Shown piece after piece: positions 1 to 12,000 of a stretch of 64,000 nucleotides of DNA. The stretch comes from Gymnothorax reevesii. Lineage: Eukaryota > Chordata > Actinopteri > Anguilliformes > Muraenidae. Within the stretch, counting starts at the first letter, position 1. The number at the start of each line of letters is the position of its first letter. The notes beneath the pieces are model-generated. The model searched no databases and was not told where the DNA came from. It was given only the letters and a program-made list of their open reading frames with translations. The stretch is from contig CM056583.1 in the NCBI GenBank assembly GCA_029721435.1, forward strand, positions 45,785,120 to 45,849,119, read 5' to 3'. The position numbers and the translations under genes are program-made.

Positions 1-579
1 GCTTATGTGATCTGAAAGTCAGAGTTCTCTGGTGAGAGTTTTTTAATTTCCTGGTTCAGTAAGAAAACAAATAAAAATCTAATTTGGCTGTTTTGTGGCA
101 GATCTGTGTTTGAACCAGGTGATGCTCAGTCTGGCTTGGTGTGACAATAGGTTTCTCCCCCCAAATACAATAACACAGCATTTGTAGTTTGAACGTATGA
201 ATTTAATGGCTTTTGAAAATGTACAATATGATGACTGACAGAGTCCAAAAAAGTTGACACAGTCGACTCTTCACCTCTATGTAACATCACCATGCCCTTT
301 CATCACTTTCAGAAGGAGTTAAGGCACCGAAAACACCAGTTAGACAAGTCTAGCAAGCTGAATTATTCCTCTTTCCGCCATTATGCGGCTTGACAATGAC
401 AGGATTGTATGGGGCCATATTGCCATATATTTTGCTTCATAATACACTATAAATTCTCTTTTAGAGACAGATTGGAACTTTAGGCAGGCCAATCTAGCTG
501 TCATGGTTATGGTTTTTGGTTTTTTATGTTCTTGTTCTGTGTTCATGATTATTTTCTTTTATTTATTAATTTTGGTTAT
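1..579. other. No gene or recognisable repeat
   Basis: I see no exon, RNA gene or bounded repeat here. The sequence is AT-rich and non-coding in all frames beyond short chance ORFs. Confidence 0.4.
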
Positions 580-1641
580 TGTAACACTCAGGTTTTTGGT
601 TCATTCCATTTCTCAGTTCCATTGCACCTGTCTTCCCTGTCTTGTGATCTAGTTGGTTCAGTCCCTCTTCCCTGTCTGCATGCCCACTGACTTTGGGTGA
701 TTTAAATGAATTCCAGTGTTTAAAATATTCCTTCAAATCTCGTTTTCTTCCTTCGCCTTCCTGTTCTGATTGCTAAGAAGACTAACATTTGTATTTTGTA
801 TCATGGTCTACTAACACAACTAATTCATGTGTATAAGAACTTACTAATGAGCACTCTAGTTTAATTTGTAAAGCTGCACCGCTACTAATTTAGACTAATT
901 CCCTCTCCGCAATCTCCCTATTCTATACTCCGCCCCTCAGCCTGTCTCCGTCCTCTCCTCAGCTTCAGCGAGATCTCTCGCACGTGTTTAATCACTCTCC
1001 TGCGCTCGTTATCTGTGCACGTAGAACTCCTGGACCGGAGCTGTTTAAATGTCATAGGCTGTTTCTGTGATTCCCATTCGTATTTTGTCTTTCGCCAATT
1101 TTCGTGGTTAGGGCTTCCCTTGTGTGATTCTCCCGATGTAATTAGCCAGATTCCCTACACCTGATTCCTGTATTGCATGTGACCATCCCTGTGTGTATAT
1201 TAGCAATCTTTTCACTCACAGCTCTTGTCAGAATGTTGATCAATACTTCTTTGTGCAGAGTGCTTTGCATGCCATTGAATATTGTTTCTCTTCGACTGGA
1301 TTGTCCGACGTTGATTCTTGCCATTGCGCTTTTTGGCTTTTTTGATTTCGACCCATTTTTGTATGACCATGATTTCTGTGTTTGGATGTCTTCTGTATGA
1401 CCCTTGGCTTTGTTCAGAGACTGCAAATTTTTTCCTATCGTTTTTGTACCTCTGCTTATCTGTCTTACTGGTTCTGACCCCTGCCTGTCTAGTCGACACT
1501 GTTTTTGGATTTCGTATTGTGGCTTGGCAATTCCTTTTTTTTTTTTTGGCTTTGGCTCGGACTCCAATTAAGGCTTATTATTAATTTTTTTTTTTTTTGC
1601 ATTTCTGTCTCTCGCGTGTGGTTCCTGAACTGTATGTTACA
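580..1641. repeat. LTR-like block, possible solo LTR
   Basis: The block starts with TGTAACA and ends with TGTTACA, a short TG...CA inverted repeat as in gypsy-type LTRs. Its interior is the pyrimidine-rich, coding-free sequence typical of long fish LTRs, with several poly-T tracts near the end. No matching second LTR, primer-binding site or flanking 5-bp duplication could be confirmed, so both the boundaries and the class are tentative. The 141-residue minus-strand ORF inside it looks like chance. Confidence 0.35.
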
Positions 1642-1884
1642 CTAGCACTCACAACGAGCTATGACCATGTCATCCATGCAGAATTAAGTTTCGTGTCATC
1701 GTTGCTGGAACATGCATGGACATCCCTGGAACAGAAACTTGATGGCAGCATACACTGTTAGAAGCTTGCACCTTTTTTTTTTTGCTAGTTATTTTAACTA
1801 AGCGGAGTCCTGTGCGCATTAAACTGTGGTTTACACTTACCATACACAGAACTCAGTAATTTTTTTGTAAAATCACTGTTAAAA

Positions 1885-2557
1885 CTAGGCTTATGCCATT
1901 GAAGGCGACGGCTTGGGATATTTCCCTGAACGCTTCCAATTCCCCAATCCTCGAATAGACCCAATACAATATAAAGCCCCTCAGGTCACGATCTTTCATT
2001 TGAACTTTATTTCAGGTCAATCGGACAAATTGTTCTGAAGATATGGCCAAAATGGTAATTTTCCATCATAATTCTCCACCTGGTGGCAAAATATTGAACC
2101 ATACAGGTATGATGTCATCATGTGACACATGAGGTCATGACCATGCAGTTGCTCATAGTTTCATATCGATTAGACAAATGGTTCCAAAGATATGGCAAAA
2201 ATGGTGAATTTCATGGGACAAATCTTAAACTTGAGTCAAAATTTTGAGCCAAACAGGTATGTCATCGTGGGACACATCCTCAGGTCATGACCTTTCATTT
2301 GCACTTGAGGTCAATCAGACGAATATTTCCAGAGATATGATTAAAAACAGTGATTTTTTTGGGTTTTGGCCCCTGGTGGCCAATCTAGAAATTGTAAATT
2401 GTCCAAAATCGAATCAGTTCTTCCTCTTTATCATACTTATATGCAAAACATGAAATTTCTAATTGAAATATTACTGAAGTTATCACATTAACACGTAGGC
2501 CGGCGGCGGCGGTCAGACCAAAAACATAATATCCCCGAATTGGCGTTTGGGGATATA
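1885..2557 (+). repeat. GGGGATAT-type repeat, copy A
   Basis: The block opens with CTAGGCTTATGCCATTGAAG and closes with TTGGGGATATA. The same sequence occurs in reverse orientation at 21855-22383 in BRIX1 intron 9. Internally it has diverged units of roughly 150 bp, each carrying words such as 'aggtcatgacc', 'atatctttggaac' and 'aaattcacca'. It has no coding capacity. It is longer than copy B, probably by one extra internal unit. Confidence 0.6.
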
Positions 2558-2804
2558 ATAACTGGCAACAGAAGGTGCAAGTTTAAAACAGTGTGTTACT
2601 CCATACAGACTTAACCTCCAAGCAAGGTCAGACGTGTGTTTATGTTGATTTAATGCAGCTTAAAATAGTTTTAGGTAATCAGTTACCTCAAATGATTTGA
2701 GTAGCGACGAGTTGCCCCAAGTAGCATGTAAGATCTGATTTAGTATAAGAGAACTGAGTAAATGAAACTCAGTGATTAATTGTTCAAAAAAGATGCATCC
2801 AAGT

Positions 2805-3145
2805 TGATGGGCAGAGCTGTGACCTCACAGCAAGAAGGTTGTGTTAGGGAATCCAGCCTGGGGCTGAATTTGAGTGTTTTTTTCCCATGTTCACGAGCGT
2901 TTCCTCCGTGTACACTGGTTTTCTCCCACAGTCCAAAAACAAGCATGCCATGTTAATTTTGAACTGTAAGTCTCTGACAGGTGTGAATAGGTCAATAAAG
3001 AGTGTGAGTGGTGTGTGTGCCCCTCTGTAATAAATTTGCAAGCTTTCTGAGGATGAGCCCCTGCCATTTGCCCTAAGAAGATGGGCTCTGGCTCCTCTGC
3101 GACCCTTGTGATGGAGAAATGCTCGAAATAATGGAGGGATGGATT
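2805..3145 (+). repeat. SINE-like remnant with GATGG tail
   Basis: It contains in order the hallmarks of a common fish short interspersed repeat: 'cctcacagcaagaagg', 'tttcctccgtgtacactggttt', 'ctcccacagtccaaaa', 'gacaggtgtgaat', 'gggctctggctcctctgcgaccc', and an 'aatggagggatggat' end. This matches my memory of the tRNA/L2-related fish repeat that reads 'cacagtccaaagacatgcagg...gctccagcccccgcgaccc'. It is heavily diverged, and no target duplication is visible. Confidence 0.45.
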
Positions 3146-3519
3146 TCAGTTAGTCTTAATTCAGATGAATTCTACCAACACATTTTGAATAATTTTGGAG
3201 AAATGCGATATAAAAGGGTTAAATTCATCTTAGTTCTGAATCCAGTGAATAGTATTATAAGTATTAACTTTATTCACCCATACCATCTTGACAATAAATA
3301 CTTGAATTAATTTTGTATGCTGAAATTGAATGAATAAGCTTTTATGGTTTAAAGCAATTGTTTTCCTCAGTTTGTGTTGAACTAACGGGTTTTGCACTGT
3401 AAGATTACAAAAGCGCAATTAACTTATCTGGGCTAAGAGGCATCTGCAGTGAACCATCATGCAGTGAAATGCATATTGTGGTCAGACATATCAATATTTC
3501 TGGCCTTCCTTAGAGGGAG

Positions 3520-4281
3520 GAAAAGTGGAAGTCAGCACTCAAAAAAGTGAGCCAAGTAAAAAGCGACTTTATTGCAAGACAGACCTGTTTCAGCTCCTGC
3601 CATTCTCAACGTCGTCCTTTGAAGAAATGGATGCTCTATTCCCCGAGGAAAAGGACCATCCAGACTGTTGTCAGCAAGATGTCTATAATCCATGTCCTGT
3701 TATGATGCGGGTTTGTGTCAGTTGCCTCAGCAATGTTAACTTGCACTTCTGTGAAGGAATCATTAATGCTGAAAAGTCCACCTTGGAGCAACATATGCTG
3801 CCTTCAAGAGGGCATGCATGCATATGTGCACAAGAAAAGGCAAAACTACATCCTTGCACATGGCTTGGCTGCGCAAGAAGAGGGTGTGAATGCTGGACTA
3901 GCCTGCTTGCAGTCCTGACCTGCCCTCAATGGAGAAAGTAGCATATTTTGAAATGCAAAATACGGCAACAGAAACTGGTACATTGTGCTCCTGACTTGTT
4001 TGAAGGAAGAATGTAAAAAATACTCCTGGAACATTTAAGCACCTGGTGCTTTGAGTCGTTGAACATTTGTTTAGTGTTTAGCAAAGAAACTGCATCTTTT
4101 GAAAGTGGTAAATACTTTACTGTCCCAACTTTTTTGAAATATGTCACAAAAGTTAAAATTGAAATGTGTGAAAAAATCTATGAAATTCATGGAGGGAAAC
4201 ATTAAATAATGTGCTGTTGTATTTTTTCAATGTGGTCAAAAATTATTTACAGAACATTGCATCCACAGTTTTAATTTTAAT
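3520..4281. repeat. Degraded DNA-transposon remnant
   Basis: The right part (4100-4150) reads 'actgtcccaacttttttgaaatatgtcac', which resembles the terminal and subterminal sequence of an abundant fish DNA-transposon family also seen here at 16540-17985, 34640-36095, 46890-47583 and 51820-52410. The open frame at 3525-3941 has no recognisable domain and I do not consider it a gene. The LINE at 4294-5362 is inserted at the right side of this block. Confidence 0.35.
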
Positions 4282-4293
4282 TTAACATACCGT

Positions 4294-5362
4294 TCCGTAG
4301 TGGAACACTGGACCAGCTCTATACCCTCCGCAGGGTGCTTGAGGGTGCATGGGAGTTTGCCCAACCAGTTCACATGTGTTTTGTGGACTTGGAGAAGGCA
4401 TTCGACCATGTCCCTCGTGGCATTCTGTGGGAGGTGCTTCGGGAGTATGGAGTCCGGGGCCCTCTAAGGGCCGTGCAGTCTCTGTATGATCAGAGCAGGA
4501 GCTTGGTTCGCATTGCCGGCAGTAAGTCAGACCTGTTCCCGGCGCATGTTGGACTCCGGCAGGGCTGCCCTCTCTCACCGGTTCTGTTCATTATTTTTAT
4601 GGACAGAATTTCTAGGCGCAGCCAGGGGCCGGAGGGAGTTCGGTTTGGGGACCACAGGATCTCATCTCTGCTTTTTGCGGATGATGTTGTCTTGTTGGCT
4701 CCTTCGAACCAGGACCTGCAGCATGCACTGGGGCGGTTTGCAGCCGAGTGCGAAGCGGCTGGGATGAGAATCAGCACCTCCAAGTCTGAGGCCATGGTTC
4801 TCGACCGGAAAAAGGTGGCTAGCCCCCTCCGGGTTGGAGGAGAGCTCTTGCCTCTAGTGGAGGAGTTCAAGTATCTTGGGGTCTTGTTCACGAGTGAGGG
4901 AAGGATGGAGCGTGAGATTGACTGACCGATCGGTGCAGCGGCAGCGGTAATGCGGTCATTGTACCAATCTGTTGTGGTGAAGAAGGAGCTGAGCCGAAAG
5001 GCAAAGCTCTCGACTTACCAGTCAATCTACGTTCCTACCCTCACCTATGGCCATGAACTCTGGGTCATGACCGAAAGAACGAGAGGGGCAAACTGGGGTG
5101 GCTCGGGCATCTCTATCGGATGCCCCCTGGACGCCTTCCTGCGAAGGTGTTCCGGGCATGCCCCACCGGGAGGAGGCCTCGGGGGAGACCCTGGACACGC
5201 TGGAGGGACTATGCCTCTCGGCTGGCCTGGGAACGCCTCGGGATACCCCCTGAAGAACTGGAGGAAGTGTCCAGGGAGAGGGAAGTCTGGGCATCCCTGC
5301 TTAGACTGCTGCCCCCACGACCCGGCCCCGGATAAGCGGTAGAAGATGGATGGATGGATGGA
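4294..5362 (+). mobile_element. RTE/Rex3-like LINE, 5'-truncated with internal deletion
   Basis: A non-LTR retrotransposon fragment encodes the reverse-transcriptase core in one frame at 4335-4922: 'DLEKAFDHVPR' (finger/palm), 'GLRQGCPLSPVLFIIFMDRI', the catalytic 'FADDVVLL', and 'SKSEAMVLDRKK'. A stop at 4922 ends this frame. The downstream part resumes in other frames at 4950-5100 ('TLTYGHELWVMTER') and 5120-5335 ('MPPGRLPAKVFRACPTGRRPRG'); sequence usually present between these two motifs is missing, so an internal deletion is likely. The 3' end is a GGAT microsatellite tail (5346-5362). A perfect 12-bp target duplication, TTAACATACCGT, lies at 4282-4293 and 5363-5374, which fixes both ends. 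The GATG-type tail suggests the RTE/Rex3 group; the clade call is from memory. The element is dead. Confidence 0.9.
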
Positions 5363-5481
5363 TTAACATACCGTCCCAAGTTTCTGCATAATAGTCATAG
5401 GGCCAATGATGTGAAAAAGCGCCACCTGTTGGTTAATTGTAAATTGTGAAAATGTGATCCCCAACCCCCCACATTTTAGGG

Positions 5482-5788
5482 CAGGGGTGGGCAATCACGG
5501 TCCTGGAGGGCCGGTGTGTATGCAAGTTTTTATTCCTATCAATTACCCTGACTAATTGAGTTAATTGATTGCATGCACAAATATAGATTTTCGCAATGAT
5601 TCGATCAAAGGAAAATGTTTTATGAAGGGAGACAAGACTAGTCTTTGTAGTTTCATGATAATTTAAAGAAATGCGCATGAAACGTCAGATTTCATAAATG
5701 GTTTGACTAATTGGGACAATCAACTAATTAAAGACCAGACGTTGGTGTGAAAACCAGGGACAGATACGGCCCTCGCTGCCCACCTCTG
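5482..5788 (+). mobile_element. hAT-type MITE, copy 1
   Basis: A non-coding element starting CAGGGGTGGGCAA and ending TGCCCACCTCTG (near-perfect terminal inverted repeats). It is flanked by a perfect 8-bp duplication TTTTAGGG (5474-5481 and 5789-5796). The CAG...CTG ends and the 8-bp duplication are diagnostic of the hAT superfamily. It is a sibling of the element at 5826-6135. Confidence 0.87.
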
Positions 5789-5825
5789 TTTTAGGGACAT
5801 TGAGTTGAAAGGGTTTAGCTTAGTC

Positions 5826-6135
5826 CAAGGGTGGACAATTCCGGTCCTGGAGGGCCGGTGTGTATACAGGTTTTTATTTCTATCAATTACCCTGACTAAT
5901 TTAGTTAATTGGATGCATACACAAATACAGATTTGTGCAAAGGTTTGATCAAAGACAAATGTTCTATATAGGGACACAAGAACAGTCTTTGGTGTTCACT
6001 CATGTTAATTTAAAGAAATGCACCATAATTGTCAGATTCCATGAATAGTTTGGCCAATTTAGGTAATCAACTAATTAACGGGCAGAAGTTGGTGTGAAAA
6101 TCAGGGACAGGTTTGGCCCTCGTTGCCCACCTTTG
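5826..6135 (+). mobile_element. hAT-type MITE, copy 2
   Basis: It has the same family and orientation as the element 38 bp to its left, sharing 'ggtcctggagggccggtgtgta', 'tatcaattaccctgactaat' and 'ttgcccacct'. It starts CAAGGGTGGACAA and ends TTGCCCACCTTTG. A perfect 8-bp target duplication GCTTAGTC flanks it (5818-5825 and 6136-6143), which differs from that of copy 1, so the two inserted independently. Confidence 0.87.
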
Positions 6136-6143
6136 GCTTAGTC

Positions 6144-7399
6144 CGTATTGATGACCTGCTAGGCGGTCCTGGGTGGATGTCTAGACATACGGCAGAACAA
6201 GAAAGAAAAGGGACCTAGTGTTTTGTTTTCAAGATCAGCCACTTATTTAGAAAAAAGTCCATCAGTCGGAAAAACCCCTGCTAGAAAAACAACCAGAAGA
6301 ATACACAGAATGATGCTTTATTTTGTTGTTCTTTCAATGATCAGAAAAAATAGTGCAGAAAATACTAGTACGATTCCTAACTTCTGATTAGGTTGGCAGA
6401 CCATAGTCATGATTGTTCTGAATGAACTAAAGAGATGAGTGAAGGCCATTTTAATGTTGCTTGTCTATCATCAGTGCTTCTTTATTATGTAGTGATTAAT
6501 GATCGTCTGAAAGGCAACAATAATCACTGGAGGGAACTCAGGCTGAATGTTTTAAGTCCAAATCTTGAGTAAAAGTTTGCCAATTGGGATATAGGCCTGA
6601 AGGAAGGGTTATTTTCCAAAAAAATAACCAATTCTGCAGATGTAACCACTTTTACTCCATTTTTTATGGCTCAAATGTGTGCAGTGGTCATTTTAGGTTT
6701 TGGCCATGTATAAGCGGTGTTAAAGTTTCATTGACCATGGTTAATGGATGTGAGTTTTTTTTGCCAGTCGTCACAATTCATATCTGTATAGTGGGTTTAT
6801 GACTTAATTTTTACTATAGCATACAATTATTTAAAAGAGTAGACAGGTTTCCATTGAACTAGAGTCTCTATCTCTTTATTTTGCTCTGAAAGTGTACCAA
6901 ATTAATGCATAAAACTTTAATAAGAACAAAATTTTCTTCCGGGGGACCATGTCCCCGGATGCTCCAAAATGGTTCATTGCGGCCACTGCGCACACATTTT
7001 TTCTTCCAGTCTCACTCAAAGGTACTCTGCAAAGTTAGCAGCCTTGCCAGGGAAGCAGGCATAGTTTATGTTGATATTTTAGGATAAAGACTGTGGGATA
7101 AGGACTGCATTTTTTAAGCAATAAAGCCATTTTGGCATATCATTTTTTAAACTAATGCGCTCAGTAGGTCGCAGTAATACAACAACATGGTTGTTTCAAA
7201 TTACACTCAACTGAAGAAGACGACTTCGACAACACTGAAAGTAGTAGAACTTGAAATTGATCCGTTTTACTTGAGTCCAACAGTGCCATTGCCAGCAATA
7301 CCAACGTGGATGCCACAGTAGATTTTACACTATCAGAAAAGAAGAACAGGGATGGGGATTATACTTTTAACTCAAACACAGTACAGGAGTAGATTGATA
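6144..7399. other. Intergenic, no recognised feature
   Basis: I find no exon or bounded repeat. ORFs at 6584-6802 and 6905-7087 are short, lack domains, and are not supported. The last 200 bases may be upstream LINE sequence too degraded to translate. Confidence 0.35.
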
Positions 7400-8400
7400 G
7401 TTATCACAGTTATGTCAAGATATATACAGATGCATCAAAGAATTTAGCTAATAAGATAGGAATAGCATGCATTATTCCAGAGCTTAATTTAAAAGAATGG
7501 AAAAGAATTAGTGACGGAGTGTCAGTTTATACAGGAGAAATGCTAGCAGTATTGTTGGCAGTCCAGTGGATAGAAGAAACAAGACCATTGAGGGCAATCA
7601 TTTGTTCAGATTCAAGTGCATCATTAACCAGTTTACAGTACAGTAATTCAGAATGCAGATCAGACATTCTGATAGAAGTACGATAAACCTTATATCGAAG
7701 TCAAATGATGGGTCTAACAGTGATATTGTTATGGGTACCGGCACACATTGGTGTCAAGGGGAATGAAATGGCAGACAAGATTGCGAAGGAGGTCAAAAGA
7801 AATAGTTACAGTGAGTTGGCAGTTAACATCAGCAGGTCTGAAATAAAGAACATTATTAACCAGAGATTGAGGGAAAGATGGCAAAAGCAGTGGGAGGAAG
7901 AGAAGACAGGAGGATGGTTTTATAGAATTCAAAGGAATGTGGGAGAAATGAGGTGTGCAGGAGGGAATAGAAGAGACGAGACACTAATATCAAGACTAAG
8001 ATTTGGACACACTGGACTTAATAGTACATTATTCAAAATGGGTAAACACAACACAGGTGTGAGCACTGTGGGCAAGAAGAGACAATAGACCATGCGGTGA
8101 AGTACTGTGAGAAATACAAAGCTGGGAGGAGGCTTATGACTGAAAACTTAAGAAAGGAAAAAATGCGCTTCAATTTAATTGATATTCAACGAGAAGATTC
8201 GAGAAGAAGGTGTCTTAAAATAGTGGTTCAGTATTTTAAAATTAAGAGCCTAATTGATAAGATATGAGTTTTTTTTTTTTTAACGAATGCTAAATACTCG
8301 ACCTCTCGATCCACACTCCACATCTGTTGGTGGCGGTAAAGGACCTAGTAGCTGTATATACCCGCAAAATAAAACTTAACAAAGAAGAAGAAGAAGAAAA
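7400..8400 (+). mobile_element. I-type LINE 3' end with RNase H domain
   Basis: Translation from 7404 gives an RNase H domain with the expected acidic residues: 'KIYTDAS' (first Asp), 'YTGEMLAVLLA' (Glu), 'ICSDSSAS' (second Asp), then after a stop at about 7684 'VLLWVPAHIGVKGNEMADKIAK' (His and last Asp). Downstream are 'LISRLRFGHTGLN' and a Cys-rich 'HNTGVSTVGKKRQ'-like end with a frame change. The 3' end is a GAA-repeat tail at 8383-8400. An RNase H at the end of the pol ORF, with such a tail, points to the I group of non-LTR elements (inference from family knowledge). The copy has at least one stop and one frameshift and lacks the reverse transcriptase. Confidence 0.85.
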
Positions 8401-8998
8401 AGACTTTGACGAACACTGATGTTGATGTAGATAAAGACAAAAAAGTCCTTAATATCCTTTCACCGGGCATATTTTTCTTTCGAAAACCTAATGTTTATTT
8501 CTTCGGTAAGTACAAATAATGTACTGTTTATTGTTCCCCTCCAGCCCCATCCATCCGTGTGGGTAAAGTAAGTTAGCTAACCGTTTACCAGCAAAGTTAA
8601 GTTTTCGTTAGCTTGCTCCACAGTTAACATTCGATCACATGTATTATGATTCTTGGTCTGGAATTTTTAACGTCTTATTGCTAGAGCTTGCTTCATTTCT
8701 AGGCTGACTGCCACAGCTTTGCTCTGAAATCACCTTTATAGCTAAGCAACAACGGTTGCTGCATGCGAGAGTTTAATGACGTTACCAAGTGAACTGATAG
8801 CAAGCTCTACAGCAGCACCTAACTTTACCTCTTCGTAACGTTAATTATGCATAAATCACCTCTGGTTTTTCTGAATGCTGGAGTCACAAAAGATCAGTGA
8901 GTCGTTGCTTGCTAATTAACCTCATTTCTAAAGTTTGACACGTTTCTAATTGCTGTTCAACGTGACGTGTATGTTTCTTTTGCATACCTATCTGACAG
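8401..8998 (+). other. RAD1 upstream region and probable 5' UTR intron
   Basis: The RAD1 start codon at 9003 lies four bases after a good splice acceptor ('ctatctgacag', ending at 8998), so at least one non-coding 5' exon is expected upstream. A candidate donor, 'cttcggtaagta', has its GT at 8505-8506, only about 100 bp after the GAA tail of the LINE. I see no TATA box. The promoter itself cannot be placed from sequence alone. Confidence 0.45.
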
Positions 8999-9002
8999 AA
9001 AC

Positions 9003-12000
9003 ATGCCCTTGTCAACTCAATCCGAAGCAGGAGACGACCAATACATCTTAGTGGCCAGCCTGGACAATGTCCGGAACCTTTCCAACATTCTGAAAGCCAT
9101 CACATTTAAAGACCATGCCCTATTCAATGCAACACCCAATGGATTAAAGGTCACTGTGGAGGACTCAAAATGTCTTCAAGCAAATGCCTTCATTCAGGTC
9201 AATGTGGATCATAATTATTTGTTGGAATTATTTCACCACAGTGAATTACTTCACCATCTTTGTCTGAAGATGGTTAAGTAATTCAGTGAAATTACACAAC
9301 AGCCTTGAGAAATGATCTGAACAAGTCTATTTGTCTTTCTAATGGCAGGTATTTATTTCTTCAGGCTGACATATTCCAAGAGTTCGCCATTCAGGAAGAT
9401 TCTGTGAGCTTTCAGGTCAATCTTACAGTTCTTCTGGACTGTCTCACCATCTTTGGTGGAAGCACTGCCCCAGGTTGTCATCTCTCCCCCCCCCCCCAAA
9501 CGGCTTCTCTATTCCTTGATCTACATTACTGATAGTTTAGTACAGTGGTTTCCAAACTCGGTCCTGGGGCCTCCCTGTGTATACTGGTATTTGTTCCACC
9601 CAAAATTGCAATTGTAGGATTTTAACAAGCGGTTCACTTGTCTTAATTAGGTGCATTCATTTTTAGAACAGGAATTTATCCTCTCAAGACATTTTGATAG
9701 AAATGCATTCATGCATGCAGTGAAGAATAAATTGCACATTCACATTGTGAATTATTTGCAACAACTGCATGAAAAGAGGAGAAAAAAAGCAAATCAAAGT
9801 AAGCAATCAATAGGTTCCTAATTGGTGAAACTGCAGACACATGGTTGCAAAAACTAACAATTTATAGAGAGAACTCTGATCACCTGTGTTCAGCAAACTG
9901 ATTAGGAGCTTTTTGATTTTCTCAATGTCTAGTTTGCTCTGTCTTACAATGTTTCCTGAAGTTGCTTGCTACATAGAAAAAAAAAGAACAGTATTTGTCT
10001 TTGATTCTTCATGGCACACTAGGATTAGGACTAGGATTTCTATTAAAATTTGGCTCAAGACAGCTTTCAAATTCTTTTCACACAAAATGCACCAAATTAA
10101 AACAAATCTGCAGCTTATTGAAATCCTGAGAAGGCAATTGTGGTTGGAACAAAAACCAGCATACACAGGGAGGCCCAGGACCGAGTTTGGGATTTAGCAT
10201 TTTATGAAATTTCTGAAATGTTCAAAGCCTGTTATTCAAGTGGCATTATGTCCTGTTCATTTTAGGTTTTCTTACCAGTTAATGCCAAATTTGGTTAAAT
10301 GAAAGTACCGTGCCTTTTTCAACTAAATGTAGGATTCTTCAATCAGCACTGATGACTTGTATTTAATTTTGAAAATCAATCTGATAATTGTGGAGGTGAG
10401 AAATGTCAGAGAGGTGATGTGTGGTTGTTGATTTTATGCTGGACAGGAGTGACAACTGCCCTTAGGATGTGCTACAATGGCTATGGGTTCCCTCTGACAC
10501 TATTTCTTGAAGAGGGAGGTGTTGTGACAGTGTGCAAGATCAATACAGAAGAGCCCGAGGATCCCATTGACTTTGAGTTCTGCAGCACCAATGTCACCAA
10601 CAAGGTGATTCTGCAGTCTGATAGCTTGAGAGAGGCCTTTTCTGAACTAGATATGACGAGCGAGATTCTGCAGATCACGATGTCACCCAGTCATCCCTTC
10701 TTCAGGTATGTTTTTATGACTTGCTCAAACCAGAAGTTATCTTCGCCGAGTTTTTCCAGTTTAAGGGTCCTACTGAATCTATGCATGTTTCATGTGAGTT
10801 TTTAGTTGATACAGAAAGCCGGAAAATCAGTGTTTCTGGTAAACCTATTTCTGCTTAATTATGTCCCCCCTGTCCTGCCATGAAGTAATTTTTCAAATTG
10901 TTTGCAAGAAGTCAATGAACCATGATCTCAGTGGTACTATGAAAGAGTATGAAGTAAGTGAGTATATTTGAGCAAGCCTATGGCACACCTTGTGTATGTT
11001 TGGAATTTATAGTTGAGCATGGATGTCTATGTAGTATGAAATTGACTTGTGTTGGTCATTGTCTATTTTTTTTAAACTCTTTGCTTATTAGAAATGAGCT
11101 TATTTATTTATTTTGTTCTTATCATGTAGGCTGTCCACGTTTGGGAACTCGGGTAATGCCCACTATGACTATCCCAAAGACTCGGACATGATGGAGCTCT
11201 TTCAGTGCACTAAGACTCAGACAAACAGGTCTCTGTTCAGCTTAAGTTAAAACAAGCACAAACTGTAGATGTAATTGTGTATGGTGACGTCTAAGAGAAA
11301 TGTTTTTTATACATAAAAAGATTAAAGAAATTGGCAATATTTTGAATTCCTAAACAAGTAGTGAAATTATGTATCTCTTACTCTGAAGTTGTGGGATGGT
11401 GGAAAACCAATGATCCTTGGCCTTAAAGATCATAATCACAGGAATACATTGTTACATACTTGCTCAAAAAGATCTTAAAAAGCCTCTATAACTGACAATA
11501 TTTTAACAGTTAATGTGAATTTAAAGATAAGTAAATGAAAATGTTGACTTAATATTTGACTTTTCATTCAAGAATGTTGTGGGTCCATTGTCTTCTGTCG
11601 TACTGTTATATAAATAAGGCATAATGATTGTGCCTCAGAGTACGGACAGCCAAAAAATGATTAAATGATTAAAAATGAAGGAGCCACAGCTAAATATTTT
11701 TTTGAGTTGAGTTGTGATGGACAAATGTCTCCAAAAAAATTATCGTATGAATTGAACTCTATTCCAAGTGTCAATTCTCTGAGCCAGCCAACAAATATGT
11801 TTTGCTGTGTCCCCTAGAGTTTTCTTCAGAAGTGATGCTCAGTCTGGGTTTTACTGGTGTTGTCATTGGTGCTGTTTAGTATAGCTTATTGTTAAGGATA
11901 TAATGTTTTACTGGATTGTATAGGTAATAGATGTAGATTTATGGTACTCATGAAGTTCTACCAAGTTTTTACTGTGCCAGAAGACCCATTTAAGCTTAAC

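Noticed and set aside
1142..1567. 141-residue minus-strand ORF
   Set aside because: It lies in a pyrimidine-rich LTR-like block; the composition (Lys/Gln/Arg-rich) follows from the base skew and no domain is visible.
3119..3310. Small plus-strand ORF after the SINE-like block
   Set aside because: Begins in the SINE tail and has no supporting feature.
3525..3941. 138-residue plus-strand ORF rich in Cys
   Set aside because: Overlaps another frame, sits in a decayed DNA-transposon remnant, and shows no recognisable fold or splice context.
8967..9002. Upstream in-frame ATG for RAD1
   Set aside because: It lies before the splice acceptor at 8998 and so is intronic; the family start is MPL at 9003.
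9198..9281. Read-through extension of RAD1 exon 1
   Set aside because: The frame stays open past the donor, but the next exon joins in phase and matches RAD1 exactly, so this is intron.
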